DNA of 64,000 nt from Plotosus lineatus (GCA_024760905.1 CM045745.1:12357782-12421781), one strand, 5' to 3'; counted from the stretch's first letter, positions 1 through 47,350 are shown. A program made the numbers and translations. Notes: generated by a model from the sequence alone, not told the origin.

Positions 1-130
1 GTTCCCCAACGCAAATACAATTAAGTGCATCGGTGTAACCAAACCAGCCCTTCAACTTGTTCAAAGATTTCAGTCTCTTTTAAGTTTCCATAATTTAATG
101 ATCCAGTATTTGTTTTTGTGTTTTAATGTA
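1..130. other. Intron 3 tail, unique-looking
   Basis: AT-rich sequence with no recognisable element; it ends in the TA target dinucleotide of the adjacent transposon. I found no dhx15 exon 1-3 coding sequence anywhere in 1-4951. Confidence 0.6.
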
Positions 131-879
131 CAGTAGGCCCTCGACATTCGAGGGGGTTCGGTTCCGAGCCCTGCCGCGAATCGAGATAATCCGTGAGTTC
201 TTTACCCGGACGTAAAACCCCATGTAACACGTCGCATGCGCGAATGAGCAGCCGGAAGTAAAATACTATGTATCTGTTTAAATAAGCTTCTTAAACACAT
301 TCTATAGACAGTCTTACTCATTAATACAGTATTAATGTTGCAAAATATAGTAATGATGAAGAAAAACTTTTCAATTTTTACTTATTTTTATTTATGATAA
401 AATATAAACATTATACAGCATATACTGTTGTAAAGTACTCGTTTTAAAGTCTTTCTCAGAATTAACTTAGGTACTGTACTGGAATAATAATTGAAAATGT
501 TTGTGCGTGAGATTTTATGTTCTGTAGCATGTTTAACAAACGATACCAAAAGGTTAAAATTTATTACAGTACTCTTCATGTCCTTTTACATTGAACTTGG
601 AGTGACGTCTCCAAGATGGCGCTGCCTCGAGGGCAACATCGCGGAGTTCTCAGAGTCAAATTGTTTCTTTGTTCGTTTTAATTTGTTTTATTTGTTTGTT
701 CATGTTTTGCATTATGCTCGTCTATGATCGGTCGACCCTACGACAGCTATGGGCAGCTTCAGCTTTGGCAACTAAGCACGCAACAACTTCTATCTTGAGC
801 TTACTGTGTATGCTTTGGCAGCTCAATGCTAGCGGTTACCGGCGAAGCCCAGGTGGAGTTCTCAGAGACTTGGTTAGCA

Positions 880-980
880 CTTCCGGCCATACTACCTGAA
901 AATTTTCAGTCCCTGCGAAACAAGATGGACAAGCTTCATGCTCAGATTGCAGCGAAGAGGGATCTACAGGACTGTGTTTC
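880..980 (+). pseudogene. LINE endonuclease-domain relic inside the foldback element
   Basis: The frame opened at 826 reads ...LPENFQSLRNKMDKLHAQIA and then AKRDLQDC. I recognise this as the start of the apurinic-type endonuclease domain of fish non-LTR retrotransposons, where a QSLRNKMDEL... segment precedes the catalytic region. Similarity is lost after about 980. It is a short, inactive fragment caught in the centre of the foldback element. Confidence 0.5.
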
Positions 981-1141
981 TGTGAAACATGGCTTGAGGA
1001 GAGTACACCCGATGAGGCAATTGCTCCAGCCGGTTACATGGCCTTCATCCCCTGCAATCCTAAGCACCGGAGTCATCGTTCGGCCCCTTCCCGCCTGGGC
1101 ATATTGTTAGTTGGGATTTAGCTCGCATTGAGCTGCCTGCC

Positions 1142-1241
1142 ATAGCGTGTTAGCTCTGCTAATAGCGTGTTAGCTCTGCTAATAGCGTGTTAGCTCTGCT
1201 AATAGCGTGTTAGCTCTGCTAATAGCGTGTTAGCTCAGCTT
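1142..1241 (+). repeat. 20-bp tandem repeat, 5 copies
   Basis: The unit ATAGCGTGTTAGCTCTGCTA is repeated head to tail; the first four copies are identical and the fifth is slightly changed (…CTCAGCTT). There are no spacers. It sits in the centre of the foldback transposon. Confidence 0.9.
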
Positions 1242-2270
1242 AGTTATATATGCTCGAAGATACTCCAATCTTACAGCTGTAGTAGAGTCGACCGGTTGTA
1301 GACGAGCATAGTGCAAAATATGAACAAATGAAACAAATTAAAAAGAACAAAAAAACAATTTGACTCTGAGAACTTCGTGACGTCACCCTCTGGGCAGCGC
1401 CATCTTGGAGACGTCACTCCAAGACGTCACTCCAACTTCAATGTAAAAGGACATGAAGAGTACTGTAATAAAGTTTATCCTTTTAGTATCATTTGTTAAA
1501 CATGCTCCAGAACATAAAAATCTCACGCATAAACATGAACTTGGGTGCTGTACTGGAATAATAATTGAAAAAGATTTGAATACAACAGTTCAGAGAAAAT
1601 AGTCGTTTCTCAAGAGAAAGTCTTATTTCTTCTGAAGAGACATCCAGTGTTTTCTATCGCTTAGCCAGAGAAGACGCATAGCGTTTGAGTGGTATCGAGC
1701 TTAACTGGTAATTAAAACACGCACAAAAAAAGAGGCTCATTGACAACTTGTTCGCGAATGAGGGAAAAGGGGCCAGACATCAGCTCAACCAATCAGGAGA
1801 AAGGAGGACAGCCATTGGCCGAATTTGAATCATGTGCCGGTTTCTCGGCAGTCAGCGAATACTCAAACCGTGGGTGCAAAACCGCGAATAGTCAAGGGCA
1901 TACTGTATATGAGGAATCCGGTTTTCGGTTGGGTCTGATACAAAAAAATAACGCCAAGACAAAGAGCCCTTTGGAAGCAAAATGCCTTGTAGACCAAGAA
2001 GATCCTTGTGATTTCAATATGAAAATGTTATTCTCTCAGTGAACAGTTACTGATGGTGACGGCAAAGTGCTTTAATTTTTTTTATGAATATGATTGAGAA
2101 TTGTTTACAGATGCTCCCTGACTTGCGTTCATCCATTTTACGTTTTTTGGATTTTACGTGTTTTTTTTTTTTTTTTTTTTTTTTTACTTTAGACGTACCT
2201 ATGTAGTACGCAGACGTAATGACGCAATAATGCTTTATTCATTGTTTACAAACTACAGACCGAGTGTATA

Positions 2271-3377
2271 CAGTAGGCCCTTGACTATTCGCGGTTTTGC
2301 ACTCATGGTTTGAGTACACGCGGTCTGCCCAGCAACTGGCACGTGATTCAAATTCAGCCAATGGCTGTCCTCTTTTCTGCTGATTGGTTGAGCTGATGCC
2401 CCGCCCCTTTTTACTCATTCATGCACAAGTTGTCAATGAGCCTCTTTTTTCTGTGTTTTAATTACCAGTTAAGCTCTATGATACCACTCAAACACTGTCT
2501 TCTCTGGCTAAGCGATAGAAAACCCTGGATGTCTCTTCTGAAGAAATAAGACCTTCACCTTTCTCTGAACTGTTGTATTAAAATCTTTTTCAATTATTAT
2601 TCTAGTACAGTACCTCAGTTCATGTTTATGCATGAGATTTTATGTTTAACAGTCCTCTTCATGTCCTTTTACATTGAAGTTGGAGTAACGTGTCCAAGAT
2701 GGCGCTGCCCAGAGGGCGACGTAGTACCCTGTAGTAGGGTCGACCGATCATAGACGAGCATAGTGCAAACCATGAACAAACAAATAAAACAAATTAAAAC
2801 GAACAAAGACACAATTTGACTCTGAGAACTCCACGATGTTGCCCTCTAGGCATCGCCATCTTGGAGACGTTACTCCAAGATGTCACTCCAAGTTCAATGT
2901 AAACGGACATGAAGCATAATAAAGTTGATCCTTTTGGTATAATTTGTTAAACATGCTATAGAACATAAAGTCTCACGCACAAACATTCTCAGAATTAACT
3001 TAGGTACTGTACTGGAATAATAATTGAAAAAGACTTTAAAACGATTGCTTTATATATAAATATATAAGCTAGTATATGCTGGATAATGTTTATATATTTA
3101 ATTACTAAATATCACAGTACAAAATTAAGAAGTTTTTCTTAATCATGACTGCATTTTACTACATTAAAACTGTATTAATGAGTAAAACTGTCTGTAAAAT
3201 GTGTTTAAGAAGCATATTTTAGCGCACGTAATAGATACATAGTATTTTACTGCCGGCTGCTCATTCGCGCACGTGACGTCATACATGGGGTTTTACTTCC
3301 GCGTACAGAGCTCGCGGATTATCTCGATTCGCGGGCGGGCTCGGAACCACACCCCCGCGAATATCAAGGGCCTACTG
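2271..3377. mobile_element. Tigger-like foldback element (B/A ends) nested in family C
   Basis: The left end is CAGTAGGCCCTTGACTATTC and the right end ...ATCAAGGGCCTACTG, with TA on both sides (2269-2270 and 3378-3379). It is a near-palindromic pair of arms meeting at about 2740. It is a mirror image of the element at 131-1905: its left end matches that element's right end, and its right end matches that element's left end. Confidence 0.78.
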
Positions 3378-3386
3378 TATATATAC

Positions 3387-3418
<32 letters not shown>
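3387..3418. repeat. (GT)n microsatellite
   Basis: A near-perfect GT repeat flanked by TA-rich sequence, just outside the right TA of the nested foldback element. Confidence 0.9.
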
Positions 3419-3423
<5 letters not shown>

Positions 3424-3716
3424 ATATATAAAATCTGTTATATAGCGTGTTACCCTTGTGTTCAGACGTCGTCTCTTTGATCTTTGTGTTTCCACTGTTT
3501 TACGGACTTTTGTAACCCTAAGCAAATATGGTTGGTCAGAGGTGTAAGCCTACTAGCATGGGTGCAAATCTCATACACAGAGATGAATTAACTATCTGCT
3601 CAGATCGGCACAGTCTAATGCAAAGAGAGTTGTACAATTAATGAAAACCCGAATCTACAAATTGCAGAACAATTACAGATATTTATTATCTTTTAGCAGA
3701 ATCCTAAGAGTGTATA

Positions 3717-4250
3717 CAGTCATCCCTTGAATATCTCGGATAATGTAGAGCAGACCCTTGGCTGCGATATTCGAAAAACCGCGAAGTAGGAACGCCCCTC
3801 TCATTTCTACCATGTTGTCTTATTTCTATATGTTTTCGCGACTATACAATATCAAGAAGTGTATATTAAACGTTACATGGTTATATGCATATGTAAATAC
3901 TGTAATGTATTAATATTTAAATAGAATTTATATATAAATACTTTAAGTACTGTACTCACCTCTGACAATAGCGCTTGTCCGCGGTGCAGGATGTTCATAA
4001 ACACTAAGATCACAAGATCACAAAAAAATCCCACAGGAATGTGCGAGGCAACAGTGTCACTCGTTTAAGCCAATCAGCTTGCAAGATTGAGTTGAGTGGG
4101 CGGCGGCAACAGCGTCATGCGTCTAAGCCAATCAGCTTGCGAGATTGAGTTGAGTGGGCGGCGAATTTTTAAGGATTTTTTTTTTTCTCCCTCCTTCTTT
4201 TTAATTAAAAGACCGCGATGCTCAAATCGCGAAGTGGCAAGGGATGACTA
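3717..4250. mobile_element. Tigger-like family D element nested in family C
   Basis: The ends are CAGTCATCCCTTGAATATC and ...GTGGCAAGGGATGACT(A). It lies at the TA of a GTGTATACAT site that is uninterrupted in the family C copy at 21856. It contains two copies of a roughly 59-bp unit that includes AAGCCAATCAGCTTGC (about 4045-4160). No coding capacity is seen. Confidence 0.78.
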
Positions 4251-4922
4251 CTTATTTTTATATTAATATTCATTAGGATTTGTACTTGATCTTTGTATGC
4301 ATCTCTTGAATAAAGTTTACTTAGACAAAAGAAAGAACTCTCCGCTTTTGCTGGGAGACTGCATCAGTGCAGGCTGTGTTCTAAACGAGTTCAACGGCAC
4401 CCTTGTGCACTAAAAAGACCGAGAGTCTGTATAACCCACAGCAAGTACACTACTTTCGGTATTGAGCGCCTCACATATTGTAAGCGTTGATTGACTGTTT
4501 TAAGCTTCATGTAAAGTGACTCTGTATAAATAAGTGACTGACTTATTTTAAATTATTGTTGATATTATTTCATATATTTGATATTATTTTACAATGTTAT
4601 GTTTATAATAATTGACTTAGGGGTGTTTTAGGAGATACGGTTATGGTATTTATGGATGTATAGTACAGTATGAGCATCATACGTCACTAACAACTTACGT
4701 TCACTTTCAACTTGCGTTCGGCCGTCTGGAACTAATTAAAAACGTAAGTCGGGGAGTGTCTGTGTATTATTTTAGAACTATGCATTTGTCATGGTGATGG
4801 TGATCATATAAGGGCTGTATAATCGTATGATGGTACGTTATTTGTACTGTTTATAATACAAATATAGTATCTTCAAAATGGTGTTGTTTCTAAATCTTGT
4901 CCGCTAATGTCTGAGTGTTTAG

Positions 4923-40088
<35,166 letters not shown>

Positions 40089-40535
40089 ATGCCCTGGATG
40101 GCTTAAAGGACAATATAACGTTTAACCTGCAACTGTTCATGAGGTTTCTTCTTTCAGCTCTGAAGGTTGTATATTGTCATCTTGTCAACATTTAGGTTGT
40201 CTTTTATTTTATTGTTTCTTTCCCTTCACCTCTCCCCCCCCCACCCCTTTTTTTCCAAAATTATTTTTATAAGGATATTTTCTTTCTTTCCATCTCATTT
40301 TGGCTACTTGTTGTATTGTGATGGTGTTCACTGTAGACACAAATGATCTGTTTGGTTGGGAGTGGATGCTCAACAGAGACACAGCATACATCAACCATTT
40401 TTATACATGCTCATTCATGTGGATGTTGACATTCCTTATAGACATTGCAAACTTTACTGAAATGTAACCGAGTAGACAAGTACTTGTTTATTCTGTTAAG
40501 GAGTCTTTGAATTCAATAAAAAAAGTTGATATCAG
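40089..40535 (+). other. dhx15: dhx15 3' UTR with polyadenylation signal
   Basis: About 430 bases follow the stop before a canonical AATAAA at 40515-40520, embedded in ...attcAATAAAaaaag. Cleavage is expected some 10-30 bases later, so the end given is approximate. A second AATAAA at 40723-40728 could serve a longer transcript form. Confidence 0.75.
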
Positions 40536-42500
40536 CTGTTTACCACCTGGCAGATTCAGAGTATGTTTTGGTTGTATATTGTTTGTCATGTTTTATTTTA
40601 GGCAAGATTAACATTCAACGTTGAAAAAAAAAAATGTTCCGATGGCTAATATATTTAGGCAAGGGTTCTATTACATGTGAAATATAAGGATGCCCTTTAC
40701 CCTTAATATTAACCAGTGATTTAATAAAGGTTGATGAGTAACTCTGTTTCGGGAGTGATAGTCATCAATGCAATTTGAAGTGTGTTATAGTGTCTGAGAT
40801 GTTGTGGAACTTCATGGTGTCTCAACAAAGCCACTGGTCAATTTTTATTCTGTTTTTAGTGGCGGATAGAATGGAGTTAATGGACAGAGGCGAGATTAAT
40901 TAACTCGGAGGAACTAAAAAGGAAACTCCTCAGTGGTCATTTCTCCCATGAGTGATAGTACTTGAAGCTCCTTTGGAACATTTCTGCTCTGTGTGCATCC
41001 GAAATTAAAAATTGGTTTTACTTTTTCTTTCGTATCTAATTATATTGCACAAAATTGTGATTAAAGGCCTGACAGATATTTCCTATTGAGTGGCCTGGAT
41101 TCCTTTCTTTTCATTGTAGGGTCTATGACAATGGCCTATAGATAACTTTGCTGTTTTATCATGGGAGATGGTTGGGCTGGGGGAAGACTGTACAGACTGG
41201 GTGTAATTGTGTCTGCTTGGATTCTATTGTGGTGATTCTTGAAAATCTTTTTCATTCTCTGGGTCACCTGCTCAAATGAAAGGAGCGAAGTTTGTCAGTG
41301 TGTGAAGAGGGTTGTGGGTCATCACTAAAGTAAGATCTGTTCTCATTCTGGGGTTAGTCAAGGTTTAGTGTTGTTGCATCACTGATTTTTGGGTAGAGGG
41401 CCAACCATGTTCTAAAATGAGGCTACTTGAGTAACTCTATTAGGCCAATCTGTTCCTGCCTTGCACTGGCACTCTCTCCGTTCACTCCAAGCACCCAGTG
41501 TTGCCGGGATACACTCGCTATACAACTTGCTGACGTCCGTGAAAGCACTGGTGTAATTGGTACCATATAGTTTTCAAACATTTTTTTTTTCCTCCCGTCT
41601 GTGCAAATGGTTCAGAATAATATGCATCTACAGCTGCTTTGAGAGTTAACTCCACCAGTTTAATACATGCCACATTCTCAGTTTTCCGTGAATACCCTCT
41701 GACTTGTTTCTCTTCAATTGTCGGGATTCTTCGAATCCTAGTGAAGGCGCCAGGCATAATCCATCTCGATGCCTTGCCCCGCTAGCCTGAGATTATGGCA
41801 TTTACTGCTTCATCCTTGTGTTTATGCAACACTTCGGCTAGCAGAGTGCACATTTAATCATGACACCCAGGGGTTCTTTTTGTTAATCCATTAGACGCAG
41901 ATAAAACACCAACCCCCGTTTCTTACCTATGGCATTATACACCATGGCAGTATGGGAGAACGAAGGATGAGCTTTATGCAAAACGGCATATGATGAAGGC
42001 ACAGTAACTTCAAAAGCAACCCCAAGTTAGCGTGTGCCCCCAGATTCAAAAACGCACCGTCAGGAGAGCACAAATACTATTGCTTAGCTCTTTCGTAAAC
42101 AGGAGTGTGTGTGTGTGTGTGTGTGTGTGCACGCGCGGGGGTGGGGTGGGGTGCTGTAGTTCTTACTGTGGGAGTTCACATCAGGGCTACTGAATGCAAT
42201 ATTCAAACAGGAGAGATTAGCATGAGTTTTGATGTTTGTTGACTGTTGGAGAGAAGGCTTTTCGTCCCAGATTTCGGAATAGATGTTTATTCCTCCCCTC
42301 CACCCTTAAATGCACATCCATGAAAATGCTCGAAATTAAGCTTCACCAAAGCCAATAGAAAACCCATTAGTTTGACTTGACTGGGAGATTGATTCAGAGG
42401 CGAGCGCGGCTTTGTCATGATTAGAATGTTCTGATTGATACTTATTAATTATGTAATTAGGAAATATATATTAGTATGACACAAATTTGATCACACACTA
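40536..42500. other. Intergenic sequence after dhx15, unique-looking
   Basis: Little repeat content, except a (GT)n run at about 42103-42128. The stretch around 42180-42480 is non-repetitive and homeodomain-site-like (for example TTATTAATTATGTAATTAGG); it is a candidate conserved element only. Confidence 0.45.
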
Positions 42501-42510
42501 ACACACATTT

Positions 42511-42642
42511 ATGGATGCGGTGAAGGCGGACATGAAGGTCGTTGGAGGAAGAGTAGAAGATGCAGAGGATAGGGAGAGATAGAGGCAGATCATTTGCTGT
42601 GGCGACCCCTGAAGGGAACAGCCGAAAGGAAAAGAAGAAGAC
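42511..42642 (+). mobile_element. Short 3' fragment of RTE-like LINE
   Basis: It starts ATTTATGGATGCGGTGAAGG and ends in the tail CCCTGAAGGGAACAGCCGAA...AAGAAGAAG. The flanks ACTAACACACA and ACTAACATGCA suggest a target duplication. Confidence 0.8.
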
Positions 42643-43858
42643 TAACATGCACCTATACATCTGTTCACCACTGAATGTCTTAAGTTGGGAAAATTGATCT
42701 ATTTCTTGCGCTTGTGAAACTTCATTATTTTTGCATCAATAGACTGATTGTCAAATTATTACTGAAATAGCATTTTTGCCTCACTATCAATACGAATGCT
42801 AAGATTAGCAATAGCCGAGCTAGAAAAATCAGTCTTGACTAATGACTTTGAACCTCATTATCGCAATTAGTCATATAAAATTGATTGAAAGTATCTGACT
42901 TTGTTTGCCTTGCTAAGTTTAGTGCTCCTGAGAACAAAACGGGTCCATAGTCATATGAAATGTACCAATATTCAGTTGCAATCTATTCTTTCTCTCTGAC
43001 TGACACAACAGTTGCTCCATCATCCAAAATGCACAAATCATCCTTTTTTTTTTTTTCCAGCATGTCCTACGACCCCCTGTGATGTTCTGATGAAATTCTG
43101 TCAGGTTTTTAAGAGAGTTTATTGCAGAAACCTAAGTCTTTCCTCTCACCGTTCATACAGCAGTTGTCCCAAACGCAGCTGAGACAGGTGTCACGCAGTG
43201 CTGGCGAAGCCTGTCTCGAAGACGATGCAGTCGAGTGGAATGTGACAAATCCATCTGTCCTGCTTTGAATTTGTATGCTAATTTGGAGTAATGGCTCCTT
43301 TGCTGACTGAATGATGGAACAATTCAATCATAGCATATCTGACAAGAACTCGTCGGCCTACGTGTGATAGGTTCCTGAGTGATGTACAGTGGCTTGGTGC
43401 TGATGTATACTCCCTTCAGGGGATAAGGTGTGTTCTGCATGTTTCAGAAACAATGGAATTGTACAAATCGTGGAGAAATTAGTCTCATGCGGGTTTAATC
43501 AGAGTCCACTTAAAGATGACACCATCAACATACCCAACTAAGTGCAAGGTGGGAAACGTTTTTTTTTTGTAATTTTGCTTGATTAACATAGAATCTGTGA
43601 AAACTTAATCATTCAAGAAGTGTTTTGAGAATATGACAAGAAACCCTGAAATTGAGGGCTGAAAACTTGTTGATCGAGTACTGTAATCCCTTTGACTATG
43701 CAGTGCTTTTTAATTCACGTACGTACTTTATAGGCTGTAGAAAAACCTCATAACTATTTTGCACATAAACCCAATTTCACCAAATGTTGTATTTCCTACG
43801 TTTTTGCTCACCATGCAGGAGCAAGGGTAGTTTCTGGGGGACTGTTTCACTGAGGGAG

Positions 43859-44140
43859 GGCAGTGGTGGCCTGGTGGTAAGGTGCTGGACTGATCCCAAT
43901 CTTTGGGGTTCAAGGTCCACTCAATGGATTATTACACCTTCCCCCATGCAACTAACTTGGTTATCAAAGGCCGGTCATGTGTCTCACTGTCTATGGGGTG
44001 AGGTTCAATGTAGAAGAATCATTGTTGACTTGTGACAAGAGTAGCTGCATAGCTGTCAGCTTTTTTCCCCACTGCGATGGCCTGGAGAGCTGTCCAGGGT
44101 GTACTCTGCCTTTGCCCAAAGTCGACTGAGATGGGCGCCA
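43859..44140 (+). mobile_element. tRNA-headed SINE with L2-type tail
   Basis: The head is GGGCAGTGGTGGCCTGGTGG and GGGTTCAAGGTCC; the tail is CTGCGATGGCCTGGAGAGCT to GTCGACTGAGATGGGCGCC. It is more diverged than the other copies. Confidence 0.75.
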
Positions 44141-44237
44141 GACAATTTTGAATGTCAAACACTTACCACAAAACTACTGAGTGAAAATAGTAGCAGTGTG
44201 CACTGTAATAAAATAAAACTGTGATGAACAATCATCT

Positions 44238-47200
44238 TTCTTCTTTTCCTTTCGGCTATTTCCTTCAGGGGTTGCCACAGCAAATCATCTGCCTCCATCT
44301 TACCCTGTCCGCTGCATCTTCTCTTCCGCCAACAACCTTCATGTCTTCCTTCACCACATCCATAAATCTCTTCTTTGGTCTTCCTAGAGGCCTTCTGCCT
44401 GATAGTTCCAATCTCAGCATCCTACTACCAATATATTCACTATCCCTCCTCTGTACATGTCCAAACCATCTCACTCTAGCCTCTCTGACTTTGTCTCCAA
44501 AACCTCTTACATGTGCTGTCCCTTTGATGTACTCATTCCTGATTCTATCCATCCTCGTTACTCCCAAAGAGAACCTCAACATTTTCATCTCTGCTACCTC
44601 CAGCTCTGCCTCCTGTCTTTTCCTCAGCGCCACTGTTTCGAAACCATACAACATCGCTGGCCTCAACAGCGTTTTGTACACTTTTCCTTTCATTCTTGCT
44701 GATACACTCCTATCACACCGAACACTTTTCTCCAACCATTCCAACCTGCCTGCACACGCGTCTTCACCTCTTTTCCACACTCTCCGTTGCTCTGGATTGT
44801 TGAGCCGAAGTACTTAAAATCCTCCACCTTCCTTATCTCTGTTCCATGTAACCTCACCATTCCTCTTGGGTCCTTCTCATTCACACACATGTATTCTGAC
44901 TTACTGAGGCGAACCTTCATTCCTCTCCTTTCCAGGGCATACCTCCGCCTCTCTAGATTTTCCTCCACTTGTTCTCTGCTCTCACTACAGATCACAATGT
45001 CATCTGCAAACATCATAGTCCATGGAGATTCTTGTCTAACCTCGTCTGTCAGCCTGTCCATCACCATCGCAAACAAGAAGGGGCTCAGAGCTGATCCTTG
45101 ATGCAGTCCAACCTCGAACTTGAATTCTTCGGTCATGCCAACAGCACACCTCACCACTGTCTTACATCTCTCATATATATCCTACACCACTCTAACATAC
45201 TTCTCTGCCACTCCAGACTTCCTCATGCAATACCACAGTTCTTCTCTTGGCACCCTGTCATATGCTTTCTCCAGATCCATAAAGGCACAATGCAGCTCCC
45301 TCTGACCTTCTCTGTACTTCTCTATTAACATCCTCAAAGCAAACACTGCATCTGTGGTGCTCTTGCTTGGCATGAAACCAAACTGTTGTTCACAAATGCT
45401 GACCTCTGCCCTTAGTCTAGCTGGCACTATTCTTTCCCATAACTTCATCGTATGGCTCATCAACTTTATCTCTCTGTAGTTGCCGCAACTCTGCACGTCT
45501 CCTTTGTTCTTAAAAATGGGCACCAGCACACTTCTCCTCCATTCCTTCGGCATCTGTTCACTCTCTAAGACCTTGTTGAATGCTCTCGTCAGAAAATCTA
45601 CTGCTACCTCTCCTAGACACTTCCATACCTCCACCGGTATGTCATCAGGACCAACTGCCTTTCCACTCTTCATCCTCTTCAGTGCCCTCCTCACTTCACC
45701 CTTACTAATCTTTGCTACTTCCTGCTCCTCAACGGTCACCTCTTCTACTCTTTTTTTTCTCTCTCTCATTTTCCTCATTCATCAGCTCTTCAAAGTACTC
45801 TTTCCATCTTCCCAGCACACTTTTGTCATCAGTCAATACATTTTTCTGTCCTTAACCATTCTAACTTGCTGCACCTCCTTCCCATCTCTATCTCTCTGCC
45901 GTGCCAACCTGTATAAATAATTTTCTCCCTCCTTACTGTCCAACCTAGCATACAAGTCATCATACGCCCTCTGTTTGGCCTTTGACACTGCTACTTTCAC
46001 CTTACGTTGTGTCTCCCTGTACTCCTGTTCACTCTCTTCAGTCCTCTCAATGTCCCACTTCTTCTTAGCTCACCTCTTCCTTTGTACACACTCCTGCACG
46101 TCCTCATTCCACCGTCAAGTCTCCTTATCTCCTCTCCTTCCAGAGGACACACCAAGTACTCTCCTACCTGTCTCCCTGATCACATTTGCTATGGTTGTCC
46201 AGTCATCTGGAAGCACTTCCTGATCCAAAGCCTGTTTCAACTTCTCCTTGAAAACAACACGGCACTCTTCCTTTTTCAGCTTCCACCACTTTGTCTTCTG
46301 CTCCGCCTTTGCCTTCTTCACCTTCCTCACCATCAGCGTCATCCTGTGCACCACCATCCTATGCTGTTTGGTCACACTCTCACCCACTACTACTTTGCAG
46401 TCACTGACTTCCTTCAAATTGCATCATCTACACGAGATGTAGTCTACCTATGTGCTCCTACTTCCGCTTTTATAAGTCACCCTATGCTCCTGTCCCTTCT
46501 GGAAGAAAGTATTCACCACCACCATTTCCATCCTTTTTGCAAAATCTGTCAACATCTGTCCTTCTGTGTTCCTGTCCTGGATACCAAACCTGCATATCAC
46601 TTCCTCGTCCCCTCTGTTGCCTGCACCAACATGTCCATTGAAGTCCGCACCAATGACCACTCTTTCACCTCGGGTTCACAACGGGTACTCTGCATCACTT
46701 CGTCGAACTCACTCCAGAATCTCTCTTTCTCTTCTTGCTCACATCCGACCTGTGGGGCATAAGCAGTAACATTGAACATCACACCTTCAATTTCTAACTT
46801 GAGACTCATCACTCTGTCTGACACTTTTCACTTCTCGAACATTCCTGACAAACCCATCCTTCAAGAGGACTCCTACTCCATGTCTCTTCCCATCCACATC
46901 ACGATAAAACAACTTAAACCCTGCTCCTAAGCTTCTAGCCTTGCTACCTTTCCACCTGGTCTCCTGAACACACAGTATGTCCACCTTCCTCATCTGCATC
47001 ATGTCAGCCAGCTCTCTCGTTTCCTTTCATAGTTCCAACATTCAAAGTCCCTACTCTCAGGCCTAGACTCATGCCTTTCCTCTTTTCTCTCCGCTTACAC
47101 GGCTCCCGCCTCTCCTTCAACCAACAGTAGTCCAATTTCCACCAGCACCCTGTTGGTTAACAGCACTGATGGCGGTCGTTGTTAACCCGGGCCTCAACCG

Positions 47201-47350
47201 ATCTGGTATGGAGATAATATCTGTGATTTGCATGATAAAGTTTGGCATTGGTTTTACCTCGGATGCCCTTCCTGACACAACCCTCTGCATTAATCCAGGC
47301 TTGGGACCGGCGTGAGGGAGAGACACTGGTTTGTGCCCCCATGGCTGCAT
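44238..47350 (-). mobile_element. Near full-length RTE-like LINE with 16-bp target duplication
   Basis: TGATGAACAATCATCT occurs at 44222-44237 and 47351-47366. On the minus strand, reading from 47350, pieces of one ORF follow in order. First come endonuclease segments (VDILCVQETRWKGSKARSLG, NVTAYAPQ, GADFNGHVG), then RT segments (SGKAVGPDDIPVEVW, AFMDLEKAYDRVPREELW, LHQGSALSPFLFAMVMD). The RT active site FADD (44999-45010) and the C-terminal RPAMLYGFETVAL... segment end it. Frameshifts and stops split it into at least six frames, so it is inactive. The length of about 3.1 kb fits an RTE element. Confidence 0.88.

Larger units (their letters stand above)
131..1905. mobile_element. Tigger/pogo-like foldback DNA transposon (families A/B)
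   Basis: The left end starts CAGTAGGCCCTCGACATTCG and the right end finishes CAAGGGCATACTG; both are flanked by TA (129-130 and 1906-1907), the Tc1/mariner-type target. The inner arms are inverted copies of each other (about 440-742 against 1281-1560), meeting around an unrelated central segment. The outer 300 bp differ between the ends: the left end is type A, and the right end is type B (...CCGCGAATAGTCAAGGGC). No transposase is seen, so it is non-autonomous. Confidence 0.75.
2108..4762 (-). mobile_element. Tigger-like family C element, split by two later insertions
   Basis: It begins CAGATGCTCCCTGACTTGCG (2108) and ends AAGTCGGGGAGTGTCTG (4762). It is the reverse of the intact copy at 21856-22721 and matches it piecewise at 2108-2270, 3378-3716 and 4250-4762. 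The gaps are filled exactly by a B/A foldback element (2271-3377) and a family D element (3717-4250), each at a TA. Removing both restores a continuous family C sequence. The stretch at 3520-3560 includes the region where the full element would encode transposase. Confidence 0.8.

Noticed and set aside
826..1110. 94-residue frame as a gene
   Set aside because: Only a short part resembles a LINE endonuclease; the rest is unrelated and it sits inside a transposon.
1142..1241. Regularly repeated 20-bp unit that might suggest a CRISPR array
   Set aside because: The copies are head to tail with no spacers, inside a eukaryotic transposon.
44221..46762. Long plus-strand open frames (198 aa at 44221, 251 aa at 46007 and others)
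   Set aside because: They are antisense shadows of the minus-strand LINE ORF; their serine/leucine-rich composition follows from the opposite strand.
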